From: Thalassospira sp. TSL5-1
GTDB taxonomy: Bacteria; Pseudomonadota; Alphaproteobacteria; Rhodospirillales; Thalassospiraceae
DNA: 64,000 nucleotides
Assembly: GCF_001907695.1 (NCBI RefSeq)
Contig: NZ_KV880637.1
Location: 62,001 to 126,000, forward strand
Direction of reading: 5' to 3'
The translations under genes were made by a program, and so were the position numbers. Under the pieces are notes generated by a model. It was not told the origin of the DNA, searched no databases, and saw only the letters and a program-made list of their open reading frames with translations. The stretch's first letter is position 1; every line of letters starts with the position of its first letter. Shown in pieces: positions 20,116-28,908 of the stretch.

Positions 20116-21243
20116 TCAGGTCAGGTGGTGCTGGTCCAGATATTCCTGGCTGCGCATTTCCGTCAGGCGGGAGACCGTGCGCTGAAATTCAAACGAGAAA
20201 TCGCCATCGGTATAAAGGTCTTCGGGTTTGCTTTCCATTGCGCAGATCAGGTTGGTTTTATGTTCATACATGGCGTCAATCAGCGTGTTGAAACGCTTGG
20301 CCCAGTCACGCCGGGAGGCAGGCATTTGCGGGATCAGGTCAATGACGATGGTATGGAAATGGGTTGCCAGCGCAATATAGTCGCCCGGGCCAAGCGGGCG
20401 GGTACAAAGTTCCTCGAAACTGAAACGCGCAACACCCGCACCTGCGGCGCGAATGGCAATATCGCGGCCCTTGACCCGCAGGCTGCTGGCTTCTACCCGT
20501 GCGCCTTCGGTCACTTTGGCAAACAGCTCGTCAATCCGGGCCGGGGTTTTATCATCGGCGGGATAGACAAAAACGTCGGCCGCCGTCAGGTGGCGCATGC
20601 GATAGTCGGTGCGGCTGGCAAGTTCCAGCACATCAAGTTTTTCCTTGATCATGTCGATGAAGGGCAGGAAGTTCTGGCGTTGCAGGCCATCCTTGTAAAG
20701 ATCATCGGGCACGCGGTTTGATGTGGTAACAACAACCACCCCCTGATCGAACAAGTGTTCAAATAGCCGGCCGACAATCATGGCATCGGTAATATCGGTG
20801 ATCTGCATTTCGTCAAAGCACAGCAGCCAGGCTTGCTTTGCCAGGTCTTTGGCAATTGGCGGAATGGGGTCAGATTCATTGTCGCTGCGGGTTTTGCGAA
20901 ATTTGTGCAGTCGGTCATGCACATCCTGCATGAAATCATGGAAATGCACCCGGCGTTTATGTTCAACCGGTGCTGTTTCGTAAAACAGATCCATCAGCAT
21001 GGACTTGCCGCGCCCGACTTCGCCGTAAATATATAATCCCTGGGGCGGCTCCGGGTCGTTACGGCGTTTTGCCAGGCCAAACCGTTCAAACCAGGTGCCT
21101 TTGCCATTATTGGGGCGATAATCACGCAAGGCGTTAAACAGGCTTTGCAGTTTTTCGGCGCAAAGTTCCTGCATGGCATCATGGGTGAGTTCACCATCGG
21201 CAATTTTTTTGCGGTATCGGGATAGCGGGCCGTCAGAAGACAT
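20116..21243 (-). CDS. zapE: Cell division ATPase ZapE (AFG1-like)
   Basis: A 375-residue P-loop ATPase of the AFG1/ZapE family. Walker A is GEVGRGKS at residues 74-81, Walker B is LLCFDEMQITD near 138-148, and the family-typical HFHDFMQDVHDRLH lies at 99-112. ZapE associates with the FtsZ ring in E. coli; mitochondrial AFG1 has quality-control roles. It is commonly next to or near TCA-cycle genes in alphaproteobacteria, as here. It is monocistronic with a separate promoter and a likely terminator downstream. Confidence 0.92.
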   Translation of the reverse strand: MSSDGPLSRYRKKIADGELTHDAMQELCAEKLQSLFNALRDYRPNNGKGTWFERFGLAKRRNDPEPPQGLYIYGEVGRGKSMLMDLFYETAPVEHKRRVHFHDFMQDVHDRLHKFRKTRSDNESDPIPPIAKDLAKQAWLLCFDEMQITDITDAMIVGRLFEHLFDQGVVVVTTSNRVPDDLYKDGLQRQNFLPFIDMIKEKLDVLELASRTDYRMRHLTAADVFVYPADDKTPARIDELFAKVTEGARVEASSLRVKGRDIAIRAAGAGVARFSFEELCTRPLGPGDYIALATHFHTIVIDLIPQMPASRRDWAKRFNTLIDAMYEHKTNLICAMESKPEDLYTDGDFSFEFQRTVSRLTEMRSQEYLDQHHLT

Positions 21244-21454
21244 TCGGTCACTTTCGCTCAGTAGCGATATGCGGCATGCGGGTTATGCAAAGCTGGCATA
21301 TCTTTGCCCTGAAAATACCCTTTCATATCGGCGGGGATATTTGGCCGGGCAATGAAAAATCAAGTTTCACAAACTAAAAAGACATAAAACATCGCCTTGG
21401 TGCATTGCAATAAGCGCGATGCTGTTCTGCTTGCAAAATCTGGGGAACGGGCGG

Positions 21455-22444
21455 TCAGATCAGGCGCATTTTTTTAAACAGCCAGATTTCCACACCCACT
21501 AGCAACGCCAGAATGATAGACACGGCCCAAAAGCCCCAACTGGTGTTTGCCGCAGGAATGCCGCCAACATTGACGCCCAACAGGCCGGTGACAAAACTGA
21601 TGGGCAGGAAAAGCCCGGCAATGACGGTCAGCCAATACATGGTGCGGTTCATGCGCTCGGTTTCAACGGCCATCAGGCTGTCATTGGCGATCTGGATGCG
21701 TTCGCGCAGGCTGTCGAGCTCTTCGACCATGCGGGTGACGCGGTCGGTCAGGGTGCGGGCCCGGCGTTTGTGGATTTTGTCATCCCAGGTTGGTTTTTGA
21801 TCGTAAAATTTGGCGAGGGCATCGCGCTGCGGGGCGATATGGCGCCGCAGGCGCGATAAACGATGGCGCATATCGGCGGTTTTCAGACGCAATGGCAGGG
21901 TTCTGGTTTCCGGCACTTCCTCAATCTCGTCTTCAAGGTCATCAAGATTTTCCTCGATCGCGCGAATTTCGGCGTCGATCCGGACATTCAGCCGTTCTGC
22001 AACCGTCAGAACAAAGGAATCGCGACAGGTTGGGGCCGCGCCCTGGGCAATGCTGGTACGAATATCATCGAAGGCAAACATATGCTGATTGCGTAATGTG
22101 ATCACCAGCCTGTCGCCACACCAGATGCGTACCGAAATCATGTCGGCAGGGTCGGATTCCTGGTTCAGGTTGACCCCGCGCAAATTCATGGAATAGCCAT
22201 GATCGTAAAACAAAACCGTCGGCCGGGTCCCCCGGGTGGCTAGGGTGTCAACAATACTGGCTTCCAGCCCGGCCTTTTCGGTCAGCCATGCGACAACACC
22301 CTGTTCCATCCAGTCAAGGTGGACCCAGATATATTCTCCCTCCTGCGCTAAAGGAAACGATGTGGCAAAATCCTCGCCTGAAAGGGCCGTTCCCTTGCCG
22401 GTCCGGTCTATCCGGAAGGCATTTATCAGTGCTTTTGGTGTCAT
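21455..22444 (-). CDS. zntB: CorA/ZntB-family divalent cation channel
   Basis: A 329-residue CorA-superfamily protein. It has a large soluble N-terminal domain, a long helical stalk (about 160-265), and two C-terminal membrane helices. The selectivity loop is GVNVGGIP rather than the CorA GMNFxxMP, which is the ZntB form, so zinc transport is more likely than magnesium. E. coli ZntB has 327 residues, matching the start I chose at ATG 22444; the frame is also open to a TTG at 22513. It forms a homopentamer in the inner membrane. It is monocistronic, divergent from the MscS-family gene. The symbol is by resemblance to ZntB. Confidence 0.82.
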   Translation of the reverse strand: MTPKALINAFRIDRTGKGTALSGEDFATSFPLAQEGEYIWVHLDWMEQGVVAWLTEKAGLEASIVDTLATRGTRPTVLFYDHGYSMNLRGVNLNQESDPADMISVRIWCGDRLVITLRNQHMFAFDDIRTSIAQGAAPTCRDSFVLTVAERLNVRIDAEIRAIEENLDDLEDEIEEVPETRTLPLRLKTADMRHRLSRLRRHIAPQRDALAKFYDQKPTWDDKIHKRRARTLTDRVTRMVEELDSLRERIQIANDSLMAVETERMNRTMYWLTVIAGLFLPISFVTGLLGVNVGGIPAANTSWGFWAVSIILALLVGVEIWLFKKMRLI

Positions 22445-22595
22445 TGGCGTGGGTCCGTGGCGCTGTGATGACGGGTAAGGGTGGCTTGTTAAGATTTTAT
22501 CGTTAACAACCAATGTTTAAAGGCATCTGTGTGACAATATGTTCCCTTCGATTGCAAAATGCCATGTTTGCCGGTCCTGGGTGGGATGGTCATTT

Positions 22596-22626
22596 GGAGG
22601 CGCATGACATGAGACGGGAACGATAA
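22596..22626 (+). other. Five-codon leader minigene ahead of the mechanosensitive channel
   Basis: GGAGG at 22596-22600 lies eight bases before ATG 22609, which reads M-R-R-E-R-stop (TAA at 22624-22626). The in-frame GTG 22628 of the channel gene begins one base later. A strong ribosome site on a tiny ORF touching the next gene suggests a leader peptide or translational coupling, but it could be fortuitous. Confidence 0.3.
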
Positions 22627-22702
22627 GGTGACTGGATCGTTTGATCTGTCATGTCAAATCGGGCAGAAAACGCATACCCTGCTGGATGATAGAAAATTTA
22701 CG

Positions 22703-25354
22703 ATGGTTCGGGAAAAGATGAACATGTTTCGCCGCGTATTGATGCTGGTTCTGTTTGGCCTGTTTGTGGCATCGGCGAGCGCGGGTCTTGCGGGGGGAGC
22801 CTGGGCACAAAGCAATGGCGATGGCAATGAAGAAGCCAATGTGCTGGAAAACTCGCAAAAGACACTGGCACACTGGAACAAGACTTTCGATACGGTCGAG
22901 AAGCAACTGTCCAATTCAAGTGTGAGTGGGCGGGAACTGGCCGATAGCCGGTCGGATTTGGAGCGCGCGATTGATTCTACCCGCGATCTGGAAACCCTGG
23001 CGCAGGAAAAGCTTGAACGTTTGAATGCAGCCCTTGGCAAGCTGGGGCCCAAACCGGAAGGAGATGCGTCGGAAGTACCGGCGGTGACAGCGGAGCGGGA
23101 CCGGTTAAACAAGGAAATCGCCCGGGTTAGCGGTATTCAGAAACAGGGGGAGCTGGCGGCCTTCCGGGCTGGTGAATTGCTGGACCAGGTTGGTCGTCTG
23201 TCGCGTGAACGCTTTACCCGCCGTATTTTCAGCCGGGCCGATGTGCCGTGGGACCCTGCCGTTTGGCAAAAAAGCTGGGCCGAGGCGATGCGCCTGCCCG
23301 AAGTGGTGCGCAGCCGTTATTCCGATGTCAATCTGGCCGACCATATTGGTGACCGTCTTGAAGATGTGGCCCCGGAGCTGGTGTTTTTGCTGTTTGCCAT
23401 TGCCGCGGCTCTGATTGGTGGCGAGGTCGTGGTATTCCGGCTTTTGCCGCTGCGCTGGCGGCAGGCCAAGGGCGATGACAGGCTGGCCCTGATATCGGGC
23501 ATACGTTTCACGCTAACGGCGATTGTGCCGGGCGTGTTGCTGTTTGTGTTTTATCGCATTATTGCCTCCCAGGGCGATTTGATGGAAGGAAGCGGCGGGG
23601 AGCTGATTACACAGTTCTTTTTTGCCGCCTTGTTCCTGCTGTTTGTCGGGGCGTCCGTTCGCAGTGTGTTTTCGCCTTTTGCCCCGCAAATGCGATCTGC
23701 AGGCACGACGACGACCGGTGCCCGCGTGGTGGGCATTTCTGCCCTGTTTGCTGCTATTGTGTTTGCCTTTGACATTGTGTTGCTGCAAGGCGCGACAACG
23801 ATTGGCGCATCGCTGGATCTTGCGCTTGTGCAAAGCTTGAGCAACATGACCCTGATTTGTGCTGTGATGTTTATTGCAGCCCTTGGTGTCTGGTGGGAAC
23901 ATGATGCGATTGACGAACAGCAAAGCTGGTGGCGCAAGATCGAACGGCGCTGCCGCCGGGTTGTGCTGTTTGTGTCGGTTATTTTGCCGTTTCTGTCTTT
24001 TGTCGGCTATGTAGCACTAGCACGGTTTGTGCTGGAAAACATGATGCTGGCGCTGGCCTTTACCACCAGCTATTGGATATTGCGCGAGTTTTTGCGGGCG
24101 CTGGTTCATATCTATTTGATCAAGCCAGACGCCGAAAAGGACGAAAACGCCACCGATGCTGTGCATGGCACCCTGTATTTCTGGTTGCGGGTGACGATTG
24201 ATGCCATGATGCTGATTATCGCGGTTCCCACCGCGATCATGGTGTTTACCGACATTGCCTGGACGGATTTGATCAGCGCGGTCGAGACGGCGTTTGTTGG
24301 CATCCAGATTGGCAGCATCAATTTTTCCCTGCGTGCCATTTTAATTGGCGTATTCCTGTTCCTGCTGCTGTTAAGCCTGATGCGGTTTTTCCAGCGGATG
24401 CTCAATACCCGTGTGCTGCCCAATACCAAGCTGGATCAGGGTTTGCAGCATTCGGTGTCGGCCATATTCGGCTATGTCGGCATTGGCCTTGCGGTGCTGA
24501 TTGCGGTGTCAGCTGCCGGGGTTGACCTGTCAAACCTTGCCATTATCGCCGGTGCTATTTCCGTTGGTATCGGTTTTGGCATGCAGAGTATTGTGAACAA
24601 CTTTGTATCTGGCCTGATTTTGCTGATCGAACGGCCCATCAAGGTGGGCGACTGGATTGTGGTTGGGGCAGATCAGGGCTTTGTGAAGGATATTCGCGTT
24701 CGCGCAACCGAGATCGAGACCTTTGATCGTTCATCGGTGGTGATCCCCAATTCCGAACTGATTTCAAACCGGGTTCTGAACTGGACGCTGAAGGAACGGT
24801 CGGGGCGTGGCATTGTGCCAATTGGCGTTTCCTATAGTGCGGATGCCAACCAGGTGCGTGATATTTTACTCGAAATGGCGGATAAACGCCGTGAAATTCT
24901 AAGCTATCCGGCACCGCAAGTGGTGTTTATCGGTTTTGGCGAAAGTTCACTGGATTTTGAATTGCGTTACTTCCTGCGCGATATTGGCGATGTGCTGGCG
25001 GTGGCAAGCTCTATCCGGTTCGAGGTGTTAGAGCGGTTCCGCGAAGAAGGCATTGAAATTCCGTTTCCGCAGCGTGACGTCAATTTGCGCGATATTGACC
25101 GCCTGGAAGATGCCATTCGCAGCCTTGCCCGCCAGAATGGCAGCAAGAAAGATCAGGCGGATAATCATCCGCCTGAAGCAGAGGCCGATAGGGAACTGGT
25201 TGAGGGTGGCAAAACGCCACCAGCCGATGGCGCGGGTGCGGCGGGTCCCCAGCTCGATAAATCACAAACGGCGATCCCGTCAGATTCCTCGACATCCGAA
25301 ATACCGGGCAGTGCCACCCCCGCGACCCGGGAACTGCCAGACGGAGACCGTTAG
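22703..25354 (+). CDS. Large MscS-family mechanosensitive channel
   Basis: About 883 residues. It begins with a signal peptide (hydrophobic core LMLVLFGLFVASASAG, cleavage near AWA), then a periplasmic coiled-coil region (about 30-180, rich in Glu/Arg/Lys), about nine to eleven membrane helices, and the MscS core near 630-800. The pore-lining and beta-domain start (GAISVGIGFGMQSIVNNFVSG, then ERPIKVGDWIVV) is typical. A Pro/Ala/Asp-rich tail ends it. It resembles the large MscK/YbdG-type channels that protect against osmotic downshock. The start is uncertain: GTG 22628, ATG 22703 and ATG 22718 are all in frame. It is a single gene. Confidence 0.88.
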   Translation: MVREKMNMFRRVLMLVLFGLFVASASAGLAGGAWAQSNGDGNEEANVLENSQKTLAHWNKTFDTVEKQLSNSSVSGRELADSRSDLERAIDSTRDLETLAQEKLERLNAALGKLGPKPEGDASEVPAVTAERDRLNKEIARVSGIQKQGELAAFRAGELLDQVGRLSRERFTRRIFSRADVPWDPAVWQKSWAEAMRLPEVVRSRYSDVNLADHIGDRLEDVAPELVFLLFAIAAALIGGEVVVFRLLPLRWRQAKGDDRLALISGIRFTLTAIVPGVLLFVFYRIIASQGDLMEGSGGELITQFFFAALFLLFVGASVRSVFSPFAPQMRSAGTTTTGARVVGISALFAAIVFAFDIVLLQGATTIGASLDLALVQSLSNMTLICAVMFIAALGVWWEHDAIDEQQSWWRKIERRCRRVVLFVSVILPFLSFVGYVALARFVLENMMLALAFTTSYWILREFLRALVHIYLIKPDAEKDENATDAVHGTLYFWLRVTIDAMMLIIAVPTAIMVFTDIAWTDLISAVETAFVGIQIGSINFSLRAILIGVFLFLLLLSLMRFFQRMLNTRVLPNTKLDQGLQHSVSAIFGYVGIGLAVLIAVSAAGVDLSNLAIIAGAISVGIGFGMQSIVNNFVSGLILLIERPIKVGDWIVVGADQGFVKDIRVRATEIETFDRSSVVIPNSELISNRVLNWTLKERSGRGIVPIGVSYSADANQVRDILLEMADKRREILSYPAPQVVFIGFGESSLDFELRYFLRDIGDVLAVASSIRFEVLERFREEGIEIPFPQRDVNLRDIDRLEDAIRSLARQNGSKKDQADNHPPEAEADRELVEGGKTPPADGAGAAGPQLDKSQTAIPSDSSTSEIPGSATPATRELPDGDR

Positions 25355-25473
25355 CATGTCGTGAGGTGATGAGCGGTCTTGGAGAATGCCGGTTGGTAAA
25401 ACTGACTGGACCAGGAAGGCTGGCTCAGATGAACTGGAAATGGAGGAGGTGAAATGTTTAGGCCTCCTTCATT

Positions 25474-25887
25474 TTATAGGCGGGGTGTTTCACTTGCTGT
25501 ATCAGCGGCCAGTTTGGCGGTGATTTTTTGGCCCATCGGTGCCATCAGGTGGCGTTCATCCTGGCCAAGCCAGCGCATTTCGGCAATTTCGCGCGACGGG
25601 GCCAGGGTGCCGGAATAATCGGCTTGAAAACAGGTCATGTGGACCTGGGTATCATCGGGCATGTTATGGCCGTGCCCGGAAAAAATGCCGATTTCCGTGA
25701 TGGTGTCGGACACCAGTTCCACACCTAGTTCTTCGCGGATTTCCCGTTTCAGGGCGATGATCGGTGTTTCCCCCGCATCGATTTTGCCGCCAGGCAGGTA
25801 AAACCTGTCGCGCCCGTGGGTGCGGACGGAAAGTGTGCGGCCGTCTTTTTGCAGGATCCAGTTAACGGTCTTGATTGTTTTGGTCAT
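25474..25887 (-). CDS. Nudix hydrolase
   Basis: A 137-residue Nudix-domain protein. The box G-x5-E-x7-RE-x-x-EE-x-G is complete at residues 34-56 (GKIDAGE ... REIREELGV), so it should be active, hydrolysing a nucleoside diphosphate linked to some moiety. The substrate cannot be predicted. ATG 25887 is preferred: the open frame runs upstream to 26286 but the extension is low-complexity translation of the downstream terminator region. It is monocistronic; 119 bp separate its stop from the convergent channel gene. Confidence 0.87.
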   Translation of the reverse strand: MTKTIKTVNWILQKDGRTLSVRTHGRDRFYLPGGKIDAGETPIIALKREIREELGVELVSDTITEIGIFSGHGHNMPDDTQVHMTCFQADYSGTLAPSREIAEMRWLGQDERHLMAPMGQKITAKLAADTASETPRL

Positions 25888-26257
25888 GGTGGGCTTACCG
25901 GTTTTTGATGCAACCAACCGGATAAAAACCGGCCAGGTGACGAGGTTGTATTGGGTGCGTTCATGTATGTTTATGATCGAACCATAACCTAATCTATCCC
26001 GGCTTGTGCGAGCAAGGGCAAGGCGCAGGCGATTGATGGGAAATGAGGGGATTTGTAGCGTAAGTAAGGTGTGTGCCAGTGGGCAAGTGAAACTGCGCAA
26101 ACCGGCATTTATCACGATATAAAAAGCCCGGCCCGAGGGACTATGGGGAGTTGTGCGGGCCGGGAGGGCGTTCCGGATTGGGGTCAGAACGAGCATGAGT
26201 ACCGCCACGGGATGTTTGGGGTGCGGGCGGCATCCGGCATCGTTAATTGATTGATTA
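25888..26257. other. 370-bp gap between the Nudix gene and the fibre locus
   Basis: Holds a clear terminator (26121-26164) for the fibre locus and the Nudix promoter region. The translations through it are unconvincing. Nothing else recognised. Confidence 0.6.
26121..26164 (-). terminator. Terminator after the small secreted protein gene
   Basis: Perfect nine-base arms CCCGGCCCG (26127-26135) and CGGGCCGGG (26156-26164) with a 20-base loop, followed on the minus strand by CTTTTTATAT. It ends the hfaB-like/repeat-protein/small-protein run. Confidence 0.85.
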
Positions 26258-26701
26258 TTAGTTGCCGGACAGGTTTTCGAGCGCATCGCTCAAATTCGTG
26301 GTGTTGGTTTGTGTATTTGAATTTGCGGTTTGATCCCCGACGGAATCCTGCCCGGTATTCACCGTGCCGTTGGAATTATTCAGAATGACGCAGGAGGAGT
26401 TGGCTGTCGCACTTGCTGTTCCGCCGCCACCACCACAGACCAGTTGGGTAAGACTGTTTGTGCCGGAAGATGCGCTGCCAGTGCCATTTCCGCTGAGCAT
26501 GCCTGATTCTGCCTGTTTCATGACCACTGCCAGAGAGGCGCGGTTCTGAACAGGGGCAGACCAGGGTTTTTCAAACATTTGTGCCTGTGCCGCAAAGGAC
26601 CCCAATGCCGTGATGAAGGTAGCAAGGACGAGTAATTTTGCCACCTGCCGGGAACGGGGATGCCGGCGTAAGGCCGGTTGTGACCGGGAGACCGTAAACA
26701 T
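26258..26701 (-). CDS. Small secreted Ser/Thr/Asn/Gly-rich protein (HfaA-like position)
   Basis: A 147-residue protein with an N-terminal Arg-rich stretch and signal peptide ending AAQA near residue 41. The mature part is low in charge, with GGGGG, and rich in Ser, Thr, Asn and Gln toward the C-terminus (TANSNTQTNTTNLSDALENL). It includes a pair of Cys about 15 residues apart. This composition fits an exported, amyloid-like or beta-rich surface subunit. It lies third after the CsgG/HfaB-like gene and the repeat protein, the place where small holdfast-anchor or curli subunits are found. I do not recognise it directly; AAGGAA eight bases upstream supports the start. Function by context only. 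Confidence 0.5.
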   Translation of the reverse strand: MFTVSRSQPALRRHPRSRQVAKLLVLATFITALGSFAAQAQMFEKPWSAPVQNRASLAVVMKQAESGMLSGNGTGSASSGTNSLTQLVCGGGGGTASATANSSCVILNNSNGTVNTGQDSVGDQTANSNTQTNTTNLSDALENLSGN

Positions 26702-26730
26702 CGGAATTTCCTTTTGTCGGATATGAAGGG

Positions 26731-26756
26731 AAAGAGAGGGCCTTGGCCCTCTCTTT
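26731..26756. repeat. 26-base perfect palindrome between two secreted-protein genes
   Basis: AAAGAGAGGGCC (26731-26742) meets its exact complement with only the two-base centre unpaired in RNA, 15 bases after the repeat-protein stop and 30 bases before the small protein start codon. On the minus strand it ends in TTT, so it may be a weak or partial terminator reducing the downstream gene. Confidence 0.75.
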
Positions 26757-26770
26757 GACGGCAGGTATTA

Positions 26771-28042
26771 TCAATTGTTGATCGCAGGAGCCCCAACCTT
26801 GATCGACAGGTTGTTGCCGATGGCGGACGCAGCACCATTGATCACGGGCTGATCAAGCTTGCCAAGGTTGGTATAGTTGTTCAGGTTGACGTTGTAGATG
26901 TTGCTTGAGGCCGAAACATCGGCATAAGCGAACTGCGTAACGTCGGCAATGAGAGCAACATCAGGCTGGATGCCGTCATTGTCGTCATCGCCGCCATAGT
27001 TGCCGCCACCGTGACCGGGGAAGAACGCCGTCGACATGGATGGGGTTTCATCGGTCGGGGTTTCGGTTTCGGTTGCCGTAACAGGCTTGACCGAAATGTT
27101 CATGTTGTTGGCAAGGGCCGTTGCGGCGGCATCAACCGAAAAGTTGTTGATGTTGTAGGCATTGGACGTTGCCGTTACCGATGCAGGCGCAATGTCGCCA
27201 TTCAGGGCCAGCATGGTCAGACCCAAAGCACCGGAAAGGTTGGTGTTGGGGCTGGTTTGTGAACCCATACCATAGCTGTTCGTTGCCGCATCCCCGCCAC
27301 CCGAGGACTGGCCGTTGCCGTCAGCCGCATTGAAGTTGAATTGCCCGGCGTGAACATTGACCATTCCTTCACCTGAAATGGAGGAGTTGTTGGCCAGTGC
27401 GGTTGCCGTGGCATTGAGCGAAGGCAGTTCCGTGGTCGCATCATAGCTGTCGGTCGGCTGGATATTGTCGACCGTTACGGTAAAGATAACACCATCGGTT
27501 TCACCGTTACCAACCCCGTCAGCGGCGAACGGATCATATACCGCACCGGTAACCTTGATGTCCGCGCCATCAAAGGCACCACTGGCTGATGTCACGCCAC
27601 CTTCGGAATCCGCGCTGTTGCCCGCCGGACCATTGGCGATGCCAAAGGAAGACGGGTTGGTGCCCTGGCCAGCAGCAATGCCATCGACATTGCCAGATGT
27701 GGTTTCGCTAAAGTCGGCCACATCCGGGTCAAGGCTGGTTGAGGAACTGTTTGCCCAGGCTTCGCCTTCAAAGGTAAAGGTGCCGGATTGTTCGGTCATG
27801 ATCGGCTGATTGTTCTTCACATCATGGACGTTCGATGAAGCCGAAGTGCTGCCGAGTTTTTCCTGCAAAATTTCGACCATTGAAAAATTGGCAGGATCGT
27901 CAATATTAAGGTCAATATCGACATTGGTGTCGACTTTGCCGTTCCAGGACCATTCGACATTGTCAAACGCATAGGCCGGCACCCCGGTTGCCAGTACACC
28001 TGCCGTAATCAGGGTCCCCAGCAACAGTTTTTTCTTAAGCAT
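26771..28042 (-). CDS. Secreted repeat-containing fibre or anchor protein (HfaD-like position)
   Basis: A 423-residue exported protein with a signal peptide (residues 1-25, ending AYA). It contains three copies of an Asn/Ser-rich motif, S-A-x-SN-x-Y-N-(V/I)-N (near 65-78, 288-302 and 375-390), and three of AATAL-x-NN-x-S-I (209-223, 303-318 and 401-416). The last two copies of each form composite units. The body is very rich in Asn, Ser, Thr, Gly and Asp, with no Cys. This is a beta-rich, possibly amyloid-like surface protein. Start at 28042: AGGAG lies nine bases upstream; a GTG at 28051 overlaps the previous stop but has no spacing. It follows the hfaB-like gene directly. Role as adhesin or anchor subunit is inference. 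Confidence 0.6.
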   Translation of the reverse strand: MLKKKLLLGTLITAGVLATGVPAYAFDNVEWSWNGKVDTNVDIDLNIDDPANFSMVEILQEKLGSTSASSNVHDVKNNQPIMTEQSGTFTFEGEAWANSSSTSLDPDVADFSETTSGNVDGIAAGQGTNPSSFGIANGPAGNSADSEGGVTSASGAFDGADIKVTGAVYDPFAADGVGNGETDGVIFTVTVDNIQPTDSYDATTELPSLNATATALANNSSISGEGMVNVHAGQFNFNAADGNGQSSGGGDAATNSYGMGSQTSPNTNLSGALGLTMLALNGDIAPASVTATSNAYNINNFSVDAAATALANNMNISVKPVTATETETPTDETPSMSTAFFPGHGGGNYGGDDDNDGIQPDVALIADVTQFAYADVSASSNIYNVNLNNYTNLGKLDQPVINGAASAIGNNLSIKVGAPAINN

Positions 28043-28047
28043 TTCGC

Positions 28048-28908
28048 TCACTCCTGTTGATTTGCTTTGTGGTCTTTGGATAAAGAAGAAAACCGCTCTA
28101 GATGCGCACTCATGTCATTGGCTTTGGAAAGTGCACATTCCGGTGTTTGCGGCAGCCCCAAGAAATCTGTCATGATTTGATAGACCCCCATTTCTGCAAC
28201 CGCTCTGACGCCAAGCTGTAGCGGCTCGTTCCGGATGCGCCCGGCGTCAAATTCGACAAGATTTATTCCGAAGAAACGAAACACGCCGGCACTGACCTCG
28301 TAGCCCATGATCTGCTTTTGCAGCGAGCTGACATAGCGGACGGCGAATGATTTTGAATCGATGACCCGAAGATCCATTGCCACATTGATAACAACGGTTC
28401 GGCCACCCCCGCCAATGCCGCGCACATAAAGCTGCGCACCTTCGCTGAGGATGTTGTAATTGAGTTCCGTTACTGCCCCGACGAGGATGAAATCCGATGC
28501 GGGGATTTTGCCATATTGTTCGATATTGCGGGTTAAACGGCCCTGTTCGGAGAGGCGGACTTCAGCAAGCGGAATACGCAAATCAAAGCGTTCCACCAAA
28601 TTTGCCCTCCCCGACTTATAAAGGGCGCTCATGACCATTTCGCTGACACCCTGGGAAACGGCGTGGCCGTTTTCGTCGTAATTGAGCTGACCGGTTTTGT
28701 CGGCAATTTCGCCAACAGCAAAAATCGGAAGCCGGTTTGCCGGTACATCTTTGAGTTCGCGCAGACAGGCGCTGTAGGGTGTTTCGTTGTCAGTAACCGG
28801 AAAGGAGATCATGGGATCAATGCGGTTCTGTGAATATGAACCGGGTCCCGGCGCGCAAGCTGCGAGGCTTGTCGCGGCCAATGCGGTTGCTGCTAATTTG
28901 CGAAGCAT
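28048..28908 (-). CDS. hfaB: CsgG/HfaB-family outer-membrane secretion lipoprotein
   Basis: A 286-residue lipoprotein with lipobox LAAC at residues 16-19. The mature part follows the CsgG/HfaB family (PF03783): RLPIFAVGEIADKTGQ near 55-70 (compare CsgG V-x-x-V-Y-N-I-x-DETGQ), SEMVMSALYKSGRANLVERF near 85-105, GAVTELNYNI near 140-150, and a beta-hairpin segment of alternating hydrophobics. The family forms an outer-membrane channel that exports curli or holdfast-anchor subunits. Start 28908 is chosen for AGGA just upstream and the lipobox; an earlier ATG at 28944 is in frame. It heads the run with the repeat protein. CsgE and CsgF homologues are not evident, so HfaB is the closer model; the symbol is tentative. 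Confidence 0.72.
   Translation of the reverse strand: MLRKLAATALAATSLAACAPGPGSYSQNRIDPMISFPVTDNETPYSACLRELKDVPANRLPIFAVGEIADKTGQLNYDENGHAVSQGVSEMVMSALYKSGRANLVERFDLRIPLAEVRLSEQGRLTRNIEQYGKIPASDFILVGAVTELNYNILSEGAQLYVRGIGGGGRTVVINVAMDLRVIDSKSFAVRYVSSLQKQIMGYEVSAGVFRFFGINLVEFDAGRIRNEPLQLGVRAVAEMGVYQIMTDFLGLPQTPECALSKANDMSAHLERFSSLSKDHKANQQE

Noticed and set aside
25888-26286. Upstream extension of the Nudix gene to 26286
   Set aside because: It would translate through the terminator at 26121-26164 and yields no known domain; ATG 25887 gives a normal length.
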